DNA from: Spirochaetaceae bacterium UBA5556
GTDB lineage: Bacteria; Spirochaetota; Spirochaetia; Treponematales; Rectinemataceae
Direction: 5' to 3'
DNA length: 9,183 bases
Assembly: GCA_002425765.1 (NCBI GenBank)
Contig: DIMW01000014.1
Coordinates: forward strand, 1 to 9,183
Under the pieces are notes generated by a model. The model saw only the letters and a program-made list of their open reading frames with translations, was not told the origin of the DNA and ran no database searches. Made by a program: the position numbers and the translations under genes. Shown piece by piece: positions 1 to 7,563 of this stretch. Within the stretch, counting starts at the first letter, position 1, and each line of letters begins with the position of its first letter.

Positions 1-2
1 AC

Positions 3-26
3 CGACCGCGGAGTATCAGTCCATAA
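3..26 (+). CDS. Possible 3' end of an upstream gene
   Basis: One frame is open from the left edge and ends in TAA at 24-26. That stop shares a base with the methyltransferase ATG (TAATG). Such a one-base overlap is common between translationally coupled genes, so this may be the tail (ending RPRSISP) of an upstream gene in the same operon, for example another part of the modification system. Only seven codons are visible, so neither product nor reality can be judged. Confidence 0.3.
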   Translation, partial: RPRSISP

Positions 27-2728
27 TGAATGCGAAGGAGGAAACGCCGCTCCGCGTCGCGTACGAGCGCCGGAACCGCGACCTCGACCCGCAGCTCGTA
101 TGGCGGGGCAAGGATTCGCAGGACTGGTCGGACCTCGTGGTCAGCGCGCCACCGCTTTACATCCAGGAGAAGATTCACCCCAAGGTGCTCATCGACGACC
201 TCATGCGCAGGACCGAAGAGGCTAAAAAGTCGGAGGACTCCCAGCCCGAGCTTTTCTCCGACTTCAACGGGCTCACGGACGAAAGCGCCCGCACCGAGTT
301 CTACCAGCACGAGGCACACTGGACCAATCGCATGATCCTGGGCGACTCGCTCCAGGTCATGGCGAGCCTCGCCGAGCGCGAAGGCCTGCGCGGCAAGGTG
401 CAGTGCATCTACATGGACCCGCCTTACGGCATCAAGTTCAACTCCAACTTCCAGTGGTCCACCACGAGCCGCGACGTGAAGGACGGCAACCCCGAGCACA
501 TAACGCGCGAGCCCGAGCAGGTGAAGGCCTTCCGCGACACCTGGCGCGACGGCATCCACTCCTACCTCACCTACCTGCGCGATCGCCTGACCGTGGCGCG
601 CGACCTCCTTTCGGATTCGGGCTCGATCTTCGTGCAGATCGGCGACGAGAACGTGCACCGGGTGCGGTGCCTGATGGATGAGGTGTTTGGGGAGGAGAAT
701 TATGTGGCAATAATTGCATTAAAAAAACCTGGCCAGCGATCTTCAGACACTCTACCCATTCTTACAGACTTCATAATTTGGTATGCAAAGAACTTAGTGA
801 GCATAAAATACCGTCAATTATTCATTGCCAAATCTTTAGCAGGAGAAGGTGGGAGCCATTATTCCCAGGTTGAGGTGGTCCCCGGTGTAGCGCGGACACT
901 TTCTAGTGAAGAACAGATGAACCCTACTTGCATACCAGAAGGAGGCAAGGTATTTGAAACAACTTCCCTTACTTCTGCAGGAGCACAGTCAGGGGATGGG
1001 AAAATCGAATTTCATGGTAATACCTATCGGCCTCCACTACATAAGCATTGGAGTGCCAGTGTTCCGGGTGTTCAACGGCTTGCTCTCGCCAGCCGCCTTG
1101 ATGACTCAGGTTCAATTATTCGCTACAAACGATACTTCGATGATTTCCCCTATATGTACCGCGATAATCGCTGGGATGACGCTGGATTATTTGGTGCGAG
1201 CATTTATGTTGTTCAAACCTCAACAACGGCTATTCAACATTGTGTCTTAATGGCCACCGACCCCGGCGACCTCGTCCTCGACCCCACCTGCGGATCGGGT
1301 ACCACGGCCTACGTGGCGGAGCAGTGGGGCAGGCGCTGGATCACCATCGATACGTCGCGCGTGGCCCTCGCCCTTGCGCGGGCGCGCATCATGGGGGCAA
1401 GGTACCCGTACTACCTCCTCGCGGACAGCCGCGATGGCCAGCTCAAAGAGGCTGAGATAAAGGGTGAGGCCCCGTCGAGCCAGCCTGTGTTCGGCAACCT
1501 CCGTCGCGGCTTCGTCTACGAGCGGGTGCCGCACATCACGCTCAAATCGATAGCGAACAACGCGGAGATCGATGTGATCTGGGAGAAGTACCAGACGACG
1601 CTCGAACCGCTGCGCGCGGCGCTCAACATGGCGCTCGGAAAGAGCTGGGAGGAGTGGGAGATTCCTCGCGAACCTGACACAAAGTGGCCCGCCGCAGCCA
1701 AAGAAGTTCACAAAAAATGGTGGGAATCGCGCATCGCGAGGCAGAAGGAGATCGACGCATCGATCGCGGCCAAGGCCGAGTCCGAGTATCTCTACGACAA
1801 GCCCTACGAGGACAAGAAAAAGGTCCGCGTGGCGGGTCCTTTCACCGTGGAGAGTCTCTCGCCGCACCGGGTGCTCGGCGTGGACGAAAACGACGAGCTC
1901 ATCGACATGGCTGTCGACGCAACGCCTGGTTATGGTGTCGAGCGCGACTTCACGCAGATGATCCTCGAGAACCTGAGGGTGGCGGGGGTTCAGCAGGCAC
2001 ACGTGGACGACAAAATCGTCTTTACCTCGCTCACGCCCTGGCCGGGCGACCTCATCTGCGCCGAGGGGCGCTACGTCGAGGACGGCGCGTCGGACGGCGG
2101 CGCGGGGCGCGAGAGGCGCGCGGCCATCTTCGTGGGCCCCGAGTTCGGCACGGTGTCGCGGCCGGACCTCGTCTCCGCGGCGCGCGAGGCGGGGGACTCA
2201 GGCTTCGACATTCTCATCACCTGCGCCTTCAACTACGACGCACACTCCACCGAGTTTTCCAGGCTGGGCCGCATCCAGGTGCTCAAGGCCCGGATGAACG
2301 CCGACCTCCACATGGCCGACGATCTGCGCAACAACGGCAAGGGCAACCTCTTCGTCATCTTCGGCGAGCCGGACGTCGAGATCCTCCCCGCCCCCGACGG
2401 CCAGATACGCGTCAGAGTGAAGGGCGTGGACGTTTTCCACCCCAATACGGGCGAGGTGATATCCGACGGCCCCGAAGGCATCGCCTGCTGGTTCATCGAC
2501 ACCGACTACAACGAGGAAAGCTTTTTCGTCCGCCAGGCCTACTTCCTTGGCGCCGGCGACCCCTACACCTCCCTCAAAAACAGCCTCAAGGCCGAAGTCA
2601 ACGAGGACGCCTGGTCCAGCCTGCACAGCGACACCTCCCGCCCCTTCGACAAGCCCAAGTCGGGCCGCATCGCGGTGAAGGTGATCAACCACCTCGGCGA
2701 CGAGGTGATGAAGGTGTTTAGGGTGTAG
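26..2728 (+). CDS. Type III-like Mod, beta-class adenine-specific DNA methyltransferase, 900 aa
   Basis: This protein is predicted to transfer a methyl group from S-adenosylmethionine to the N6 of adenine in a specific DNA site, as the modification subunit of a type III-like restriction-modification system. The catalytic motif IV, DPPYGIKF, lies at residues 131-138. The AdoMet-binding motif I, DPTCGSGTT, follows at 419-427. The order IV before I is that of beta-class enzymes, and the roughly 190 residues between about 222 and 408 are the target recognition domain. SGSIFVQIGDENVH (198-211) is also typical of Mod proteins. Classical Mod subunits are about 550-700 residues, so the region after about 480 is a long C-terminal extension of unknown role. 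The ATG at 26 is preceded by GGAG and shares a base with an upstream stop. The frame is open to the left edge, so a start further upstream cannot be excluded. No Res subunit follows. The recognition-domain DNA is much poorer in GC than the rest of the gene. Confidence 0.9.
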   Translation: MNAKEETPLRVAYERRNRDLDPQLVWRGKDSQDWSDLVVSAPPLYIQEKIHPKVLIDDLMRRTEEAKKSEDSQPELFSDFNGLTDESARTEFYQHEAHWTNRMILGDSLQVMASLAEREGLRGKVQCIYMDPPYGIKFNSNFQWSTTSRDVKDGNPEHITREPEQVKAFRDTWRDGIHSYLTYLRDRLTVARDLLSDSGSIFVQIGDENVHRVRCLMDEVFGEENYVAIIALKKPGQRSSDTLPILTDFIIWYAKNLVSIKYRQLFIAKSLAGEGGSHYSQVEVVPGVARTLSSEEQMNPTCIPEGGKVFETTSLTSAGAQSGDGKIEFHGNTYRPPLHKHWSASVPGVQRLALASRLDDSGSIIRYKRYFDDFPYMYRDNRWDDAGLFGASIYVVQTSTTAIQHCVLMATDPGDLVLDPTCGSGTTAYVAEQWGRRWITIDTSRVALALARARIMGARYPYYLLADSRDGQLKEAEIKGEAPSSQPVFGNLRRGFVYERVPHITLKSIANNAEIDVIWEKYQTTLEPLRAALNMALGKSWEEWEIPREPDTKWPAAAKEVHKKWWESRIARQKEIDASIAAKAESEYLYDKPYEDKKKVRVAGPFTVESLSPHRVLGVDENDELIDMAVDATPGYGVERDFTQMILENLRVAGVQQAHVDDKIVFTSLTPWPGDLICAEGRYVEDGASDGGAGRERRAAIFVGPEFGTVSRPDLVSAAREAGDSGFDILITCAFNYDAHSTEFSRLGRIQVLKARMNADLHMADDLRNNGKGNLFVIFGEPDVEILPAPDGQIRVRVKGVDVFHPNTGEVISDGPEGIACWFIDTDYNEESFFVRQAYFLGAGDPYTSLKNSLKAEVNEDAWSSLHSDTSRPFDKPKSGRIAVKVINHLGDEVMKVFRV
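690..1250 (+). other. Target recognition domain segment of low GC inside the methyltransferase gene
   Basis: Counting by hand, 721-1260 is about 46% GC, whereas lines 361-420, 541-600 and 1321-1380 are about 70-72%. The reading frame runs through both edges without interruption. The segment encodes roughly residues 222-408, between motifs IV and I, where beta-class Mod proteins carry the domain that reads the DNA site. The encoded sequence still contains family-like pieces such as DFIIWYAK, so it is a real domain and not an insertion. The simplest inference is that a recognition domain from another source replaced the original by recombination within conserved flanks, giving a new methylation specificity. 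The edges are judged by eye and may be off by tens of bases. Confidence 0.7.
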
Positions 2729-2743
2729 TCTGATGCTTCGGAC
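2728..2743 (+). other. Small stem-loop after the methyltransferase stop
   Basis: GTCTGA and TCGGAC can pair as a 6-bp stem with one G-U wobble around a TGCT loop, starting at the last base of the stop codon. No run of T follows, so it is a weak terminator candidate at best. The 66-base gap up to qatA shows no convincing -35/-10 pair. I therefore cannot tell whether qatA has its own promoter or is transcribed from upstream. Confidence 0.2.
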
Positions 2744-2794
2744 AAATAAGGGGCTGGAGTGAATTAGTAAATATAGGGGAGGAGAGGTATTGAA

Positions 2795-4657
2795 ATGTGG
2801 ACAGATCTTGAGACAGACAAAGACTTTTTGAACTTCGGGGGAGTTGCTCGTACTGTTGCTGAAATCATCATGCAGACACAATCTGGGCCAATTTCCATCG
2901 GAGTTTCAGGTGCTTGGGGGGTCGGTAAGTCGTCCATGATCAAACTTATCCGTTGTGAGTTGGCAAATTGTGCGGCTGAGGATAAATTTATATTTGTAGA
3001 GTTTAATGCTTGGCTCTATCAGGGGTACGATGATGCTCGTGCGGCGCTAATTGACGTAGTTGCATCGACCCTTGCGAGAGAGGCGCAAAAGCGGAAGAAA
3101 GGGATCGAAAAGACTAAAGACTTACTGAAGAGAGTCGATTGGTTTCGTGTTGCGAAATTGACTGCCGGATCCGCTGCTGCGCTTGCATTGGGACTACCTC
3201 CCGTTGGCCTTATCGGAGAAATATTCAACCTCGGGAAGATGACCGTAGAGAGTAAAGTCAATCAGAATGAAGCTGATAAGATCGAAGAAACCGTTGATAA
3301 AGTCAGTGAATCAGTATCCGGCCTGATCAAATCAAATAGCACATCATCCCCACCTAAGGAAATCCAAGCGCTTCGGACAAGTTTCGAAGAGGCATTGGCA
3401 GAGATGGGGGTGACTCTGGTTGTGTTGATCGATGACTTGGATCGCTGCCTACCGGAAACGACTATTTCAACATTAGAAGCGATTCGCTTGCTTCTATTTT
3501 TAAAGCACACCGCCTTTGTAATTGCGGCTGATGATCAGATTATAAAAAATGCTGTCAGACAGCACTATCAGGGGGTTGATGATGACCTTGTCACCAACTA
3601 CTTCGACAAACTCATTCAAGTACCTATCCATGTACCTCCTCTGGGAACACAGGAAGTTCGTGCTTATATGATGTTGCTTTTCATTGAAAATAGCAGTATC
3701 GCGGCTGAGGAGAAAGAAAGGATTCGCATAAAGTTTTGCGAGCAGCTAGGTAAGACCTGGCAGGGTAAGCGGGTTGATCTTCCATTTCTCAGGACGTTGA
3801 ATGACAAATTACCTGACGAATTGATTGCTCGCCTCGATGCAGCAGATCGTTTGGCTCCTTTGATGACTAGTGCAACAGGCATAATGGGTAACCCTCGTTT
3901 GATAAAGCGATTTTTAAATGCACTCTCTATCCGGATGGCAATGTCGAACGCGCAAGGTGTTGGTGTCGACGAGTCCGTCCTGGCCAAGGTTCTGCTGTTT
4001 GAGCGCTGTAGTAATCCTAAAGCATACGCAGCATTAATTAAAGCTGTTACGGAAAATGACCATGGCAAACCAGCATTCTTGTCAGATTGGGAACAAAAGG
4101 CAATTGCGGGTGAGACCATTCCTTTAAAAACGCCGTGGGATGATCCATTTATTATCGATTGGCTAAGGCTACCCCCACGTCTTGGGGATTGCGATCTACG
4201 TGGTGTACTCTATGTCAGTCGTGAGCATGCACCCTTGATTACACCTGAAGATCGACTGTCCTCTGAGGCGATTGAAATGCTAACAGCACTCCTTGAGCAT
4301 CCGGAAATGGCAAGTAGTATTAAAGACCGTCTTGCTACAATCTCACGTCAAGAAATCTCTGTGATTATGGATCGCTTACTTGGTCGCGCTCGCCAAGAGC
4401 AGGAATGGGGAGCACCTCCAATCTTAAATGCTTGTATGGTTATTGCTGAAATTGATCCTCCTCAAGGGCAGCGTCTTGCAGTTTTTCTAAAAGAGCGTCC
4501 AGGTACACAGATCAAGCCTAATATCGTTCCTAAGATAGCAGATCAACCATGGGCGAAAAGCTTGTTTTCTGATTGGGAAAACAATGTCAGTATCATTAAA
4601 ACAGTTAAAGCTGCGATAAAGCAAAGGATGCAAAATGGGAACGTCTCAATCAAGTAA
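2795..4657 (+). CDS. qatA: QatA, KAP-family P-loop ATPase of the Qat anti-phage system, 620 aa
   Basis: This is the ATPase of the four-gene Qat defence system. The Walker A motif GAWGVGKSS is at residues 39-47 and the Walker B motif VVLIDDLDRC at 209-218. The KAP-family signatures FNAWLYQ (70-76), AADDQII (245-251) and YFDKLIQVPIHVP (269-281) are also visible. KAP NTPases are STAND-type ATPases often found in phage defence and membrane signalling. A hydrophobic stretch at about 122-142 (rich in Ala, Gly and Leu) sits between the Walker motifs, where some KAP proteins carry membrane segments, but it is short and may only be buried. Residues after about 300 are mostly helical-looking, with no further motif recognised. 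The ATG has a good AGAGG site seven bases upstream. It is the first gene of the operon and overlaps qatB by 23 bases. GC content drops clearly relative to the preceding gene. The Qat assignment rests on the whole ABCD order. Confidence 0.92.
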   Translation: MWTDLETDKDFLNFGGVARTVAEIIMQTQSGPISIGVSGAWGVGKSSMIKLIRCELANCAAEDKFIFVEFNAWLYQGYDDARAALIDVVASTLAREAQKRKKGIEKTKDLLKRVDWFRVAKLTAGSAAALALGLPPVGLIGEIFNLGKMTVESKVNQNEADKIEETVDKVSESVSGLIKSNSTSSPPKEIQALRTSFEEALAEMGVTLVVLIDDLDRCLPETTISTLEAIRLLLFLKHTAFVIAADDQIIKNAVRQHYQGVDDDLVTNYFDKLIQVPIHVPPLGTQEVRAYMMLLFIENSSIAAEEKERIRIKFCEQLGKTWQGKRVDLPFLRTLNDKLPDELIARLDAADRLAPLMTSATGIMGNPRLIKRFLNALSIRMAMSNAQGVGVDESVLAKVLLFERCSNPKAYAALIKAVTENDHGKPAFLSDWEQKAIAGETIPLKTPWDDPFIIDWLRLPPRLGDCDLRGVLYVSREHAPLITPEDRLSSEAIEMLTALLEHPEMASSIKDRLATISRQEISVIMDRLLGRARQEQEWGAPPILNACMVIAEIDPPQGQRLAVFLKERPGTQIKPNIVPKIADQPWAKSLFSDWENNVSIIKTVKAAIKQRMQNGNVSIK

Positions 4658-5492
4658 AGGTTCTCCATCAGGGGTTCCGATGGTACCATCATGGGTACCC
4701 GACACTCTGCTCGATTCAGCTTCTGAAAAAGAAGAGTCACCTGTTATCAAGCCAAATGATGGAGAAAGTCAAGACACGCTGGCTCAAAGTGAGTCACGAC
4801 AGCCATCCCCCATAGCACCAGCAGGGCGATTTAGGACTGCTAGGATTCTCCTTGGCAGATACGCACATAATGGTGGCCGCGACAGCATGCGTCGTGGTTT
4901 AGCTAGCTATATTCGTAGAGGATACGGAGGAAGCACAAACACAACACGTCGCTTCGGTGGGACTGTTCGGACAGCCCATACTATGTATTCCGCGCTCTCG
5001 GGCGGTCCCAGCAATCCATTTGTAGCACCAGGACAACCCCTCGATCCCCTTCTTATGACGGGGCGATCCGCTGAAGAAATTATGGATGCGATTGTTGAAG
5101 TGGTGCGACCAGTTGACGGTACACAAGATACTGAAGCAAGCCGCGCATCAATTAAGGAAGCACTCTCAGAAGTACTTACGGCATTTCCTGAAGCAGATCT
5201 AATGAAATTGGAAGAGGATCAGCGTGAACTTGCCATTGAGTGTTTTATCGCCGCTGATATATTTCATCGGATTGAGTTAGATCTTGGGAAAACAATCCAA
5301 GAAAAGGCCCCTGACGCTTCAACTGCACTTGGTAGGCTAAAAGAAATTTGCGATTATATTACTGAAACTGTCGCAGCATCATTCCGAAAATTACGAACCG
5401 CCGGACAGCGGATGGCATCAGATAATATCGCAAAAACAGTACAGGCCGTAATCCGTGAAACGTTAATAATTTTTGAGGAGTATGCACAATGA
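4635..5492 (+). CDS. qatB: QatB, Qat-system protein of unknown fold, 285 aa
   Basis: QatB is found only with Qat systems and has no motif of known catalysis that I can see. The start MGTSQSSKGSPSGVPMVPSW is characteristic of QatB. Residues 1-65 are rich in Ser, Pro, Glu and Gln and look disordered. A basic Gly/Arg/Tyr-rich part follows (about 66-115, including RRGLASYIRRGYGG), then a helical C-terminal half (about 145-285). The ATG at 4635 lies inside the end of qatA and has AAAGGA six bases upstream. It leaves Gly as residue 2, so methionine aminopeptidase should expose an N-terminal glycine. QueC-like enzymes in type IV CBASS have been reported to attach a deazaguanine to such a glycine on the partner enzyme. 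I recall a similar role proposed for QatC and QatB, which would make QatB the substrate of the next gene. The gene ends in a 4-base ATGA overlap with qatC. Confidence 0.85.
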   Translation: MGTSQSSKGSPSGVPMVPSWVPDTLLDSASEKEESPVIKPNDGESQDTLAQSESRQPSPIAPAGRFRTARILLGRYAHNGGRDSMRRGLASYIRRGYGGSTNTTRRFGGTVRTAHTMYSALSGGPSNPFVAPGQPLDPLLMTGRSAEEIMDAIVEVVRPVDGTQDTEASRASIKEALSEVLTAFPEADLMKLEEDQRELAIECFIAADIFHRIELDLGKTIQEKAPDASTALGRLKEICDYITETVAASFRKLRTAGQRMASDNIAKTVQAVIRETLIIFEEYAQ

Positions 5493-6772
5493 AAATTACA
5501 TGTGCTCCTTCTAATTTTAACTTTGCTACAATATCAAGCGATCTTAATGTTGTTTTGTATGGTAAAAAAGGGGATCCAAGTCAGGGCTCTGTAGGGGCAA
5601 CATTGAAAGACACTATTATTAAGCGTAAGTTGTCCCCAGCTCCCAGGGCGTGGGATTTATTATCGTTGGCGCTGTCAATAGTATCTGCCGACCTTGCAGG
5701 TCATCGTAACTTAAGTCCTGATGGTTGGACGCGAGAGTTTGAGATAACTATTTCGGTTGCTGATGCCCCATTCTGGAATGCCAATACAGCTATAATCGAG
5801 AAACTTTTAGTCTTTCTTACAACCGATCGATGGACTTTACATTTTATCGAAGGAGGAGATGCCTTGAATCCTCCTCCCAAAGCAGTCATGCCAAGCGAAG
5901 ATTGTGTTGTACTCCTATCCGGTGGACTTGATAGTTATATCGGTGCTATCGATCTCATGGCCCAAGGGCATCGACCATTAGCGGTGAGTCAAATAGTGAG
6001 GGGAGATGCAGACAAGCAAAAATCATTTGCAAAGCAAATTGGCGGAGGGATGCCATTAATCCAGCTAAATCACAATGCCAGAGCTCCTAACATGGAGACC
6101 CCTGCCTCTCAGCGCGCTCGTTCTATTGTGTTTCTCACATATGGTGTGTTTGCGGCAACTACTCTTGCGCGTTATCATGAAGGGTATGATGTCACATTAT
6201 ACGTCTGCGAAAATGGCTTTATCGCAATTAACCCTCCACTTACCGGTAGCCGACTTGGTAGTCTTAGTACGCGTACGACTCATCCTGTTGTCATTGCTTT
6301 GATGCAGCAACTACTTGATGCAGCAGGATTGCATGTTCACATCATTAATCCCTATCGCTTCAAAACGAAAGGAGAGATGCTGCGTGAATGTGCTGATCAA
6401 GCCTTACTCAATGAGTATGCTTCCGAGACAACGAGCTGTGGCCGTTATAAACAATACGGATACAAGCATTGTGGTCGATGTATCCCCTGCTTAGTAAGAC
6501 GAGCAGCCTTCTACGCTTGGAAAGGTGGAGATATAGATCGGACGGACTATAAATTCAAAGATTTAGCTAGGAAGGATAAAGACTATGCAGGTTTCGACGA
6601 TGTGCGTTCAGCATCGATGGGGGTTACTGAATGCCATGAAGTTGGAGTTTCTCGATGGATAGGTGCAACACTGAGTTCTGATCTTGTGCAAGACAAGGAA
6701 GAACTCAAGCAGACTGTTGAAAGAGGACTTAGAGAAATCGAAATATTCTTCAATAGCCTTGGTGTTCAATGA
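5489..6772 (+). CDS. qatC: QatC, QueC-like PP-loop enzyme of the Qat system, 427 aa
   Basis: QatC resembles QueC, the 7-cyano-7-deazaguanine synthase of queuosine biosynthesis, which uses ATP to activate a carboxylate. The PP-loop ATP-pyrophosphatase motif SGGLDS is at residues 144-149. Four cysteines, C317, C328, C331 and C334, in a C-X10-C-X2-C-X2-C arrangement match the zinc site of QueC, so the enzyme looks intact. ENGFIAINPPLTGSRLG and STRTTHP (about 241-266) are also QueC-family segments. The protein is nearly twice the length of QueC. The extra part is mainly the first 135 or so residues, which I cannot assign. No other queuosine gene lies nearby, and the position between qatB and qatD indicates a defence role, not tRNA modification. 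The likely substrate is a deazaguanine precursor, possibly joined to the QatB N-terminus (inference). The start overlaps the qatB stop as ATGA, and the stop overlaps qatD the same way. Confidence 0.92.
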   Translation: MKITCAPSNFNFATISSDLNVVLYGKKGDPSQGSVGATLKDTIIKRKLSPAPRAWDLLSLALSIVSADLAGHRNLSPDGWTREFEITISVADAPFWNANTAIIEKLLVFLTTDRWTLHFIEGGDALNPPPKAVMPSEDCVVLLSGGLDSYIGAIDLMAQGHRPLAVSQIVRGDADKQKSFAKQIGGGMPLIQLNHNARAPNMETPASQRARSIVFLTYGVFAATTLARYHEGYDVTLYVCENGFIAINPPLTGSRLGSLSTRTTHPVVIALMQQLLDAAGLHVHIINPYRFKTKGEMLRECADQALLNEYASETTSCGRYKQYGYKHCGRCIPCLVRRAAFYAWKGGDIDRTDYKFKDLARKDKDYAGFDDVRSASMGVTECHEVGVSRWIGATLSSDLVQDKEELKQTVERGLREIEIFFNSLGVQ

Positions 6773-7500
6773 TAGATTTTCACGCCCATCTTGACCTATA
6801 TTCTGACCCACACTCAATTGTAAAGGAATGCAACGCTCGCGGAATTTATGTTCTTTCAGTAACCACAACGCCTAGTGCTTGGGAAGGTACATCAGCACTT
6901 ACTACATCAAGCGCTCGAATTCGTACAGCGCTCGGGCTTCATCCGCAAGTAGCGCATCAACGTAAGGGTGAATTGGATGTTTTTAACACCTATTTAGCAG
7001 AAACTAAATACATCGGAGAAATTGGGTTAGATGGATCTCCAGAATATAAAGTTCATTGGGATGATCAACTCTTAGTCTTCGACCATATTCTGCATGCTTG
7101 TGCCTGTGTCGGCGGTCGAATAATGTCTATTCATAGCCGGCGAGCTACGCAAACTGTTTTAGAAAAACTAGAAGCCTCCCGAGATTCAGGAGTACCTGTA
7201 CTGCATTGGTTTTCTGGGAGCAAATCTGATTTAGATCGAGCCATCACCTTAAACTGCTGGTTTAGTGTAGGCCCTGCTATGCTTAGTACAGCCAAAGGGC
7301 TCGATTTAGTAAGTCGTATTCCACATGAAAGGCTATTAACAGAGACTGATGGACCATTCGCTCAGGTTGATGGACGGAATGCATTGCCTTGGGATGTACA
7401 GCAAGTTGTTGTTCGCTTGGCAACTTTATGGAACATGCCGCTCGGGGAGGTTGAACAAAAAATACACTTAAATCTTCGGCACCTCGTTTCACTTTTATAG
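6769..7500 (+). CDS. qatD: QatD, TatD-family metal-dependent hydrolase of the Qat system, 243 aa
   Basis: QatD belongs to the TatD branch of the amidohydrolase superfamily, whose members are metal-dependent TIM-barrel hydrolases including 3'-5' DNases. The metal ligands expected for TatD are all visible: H5 and H7 in DFHAHLD, E84 in GEIGLDG, H122 in SIHSRRA, H146 in LHWFSG and D194 in TETDGPF. GLHPQ (56-60) is a further TatD hallmark. The length of 243 residues is close to the usual 255-265. The gene starts in an ATGA overlap with the end of qatC and closes the operon. Its substrate in Qat defence is not known to me. It could cut phage DNA, or it could hydrolyse a deazaguanine-linked product made by QatC, but the latter is speculation. 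The gene is followed by a convergent small gene on the other strand. Confidence 0.92.
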   Translation: MIDFHAHLDLYSDPHSIVKECNARGIYVLSVTTTPSAWEGTSALTTSSARIRTALGLHPQVAHQRKGELDVFNTYLAETKYIGEIGLDGSPEYKVHWDDQLLVFDHILHACACVGGRIMSIHSRRATQTVLEKLEASRDSGVPVLHWFSGSKSDLDRAITLNCWFSVGPAMLSTAKGLDLVSRIPHERLLTETDGPFAQVDGRNALPWDVQQVVVRLATLWNMPLGEVEQKIHLNLRHLVSLL

Positions 7501-7545
7501 TATGTGTGCAAGTATACAGGTTCGTTCTTACCGAATGCAGCATGA

Positions 7546-7563
7546 TTTAGCGTGGCGCCTAAA
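7546..7563. terminator. Possible hairpin between the convergent ends of qatD and the small - strand gene
   Basis: TTTAGCG and CGCCTAAA can pair as seven base pairs with one bulged C around a TGG loop. On the + strand it is followed by a loosely T-rich stretch (CTATTTCTCTTT), so it could weakly end the qat transcript. On the - strand it lies immediately after the stop of the small gene, but no T run follows. Its place between convergent genes is the main reason to list it. Confidence 0.25.

Noticed and set aside
954..1250. A separate gene inserted in the low-GC part of the methyltransferase
   Set aside because: The methyltransferase frame is uninterrupted and keeps family-like sequence here. 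The 98-codon frame is out of phase with no ribosome site or domain.
1247..2002. Open frame of 251 codons on the - strand inside the methyltransferase gene
   Set aside because: It is a high-GC shadow, with Arg-, Val- and Leu-rich sequence and no recognisable domain, antisense to the conserved Mod gene.
1684..2721. Open frame of 345 codons on the + strand inside the methyltransferase gene
   Set aside because: It is extremely rich in Arg, Gly and Pro, as expected from an out-of-frame reading of high-GC coding DNA, and it overlaps the real frame fully.
2198..2881. Open frame of 227 codons on the - strand crossing from the methyltransferase into qatA
   Set aside because: It has no domain, is antisense to two conserved genes and spans a composition break, so it is best explained as a shadow.
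4681..4701. Two near-copies of GGTACC close together at the start of qatB
   Set aside because: They encode the repeated Val-Pro pairs of a typical QatB N-terminus. One pair of short copies is not evidence of a site.
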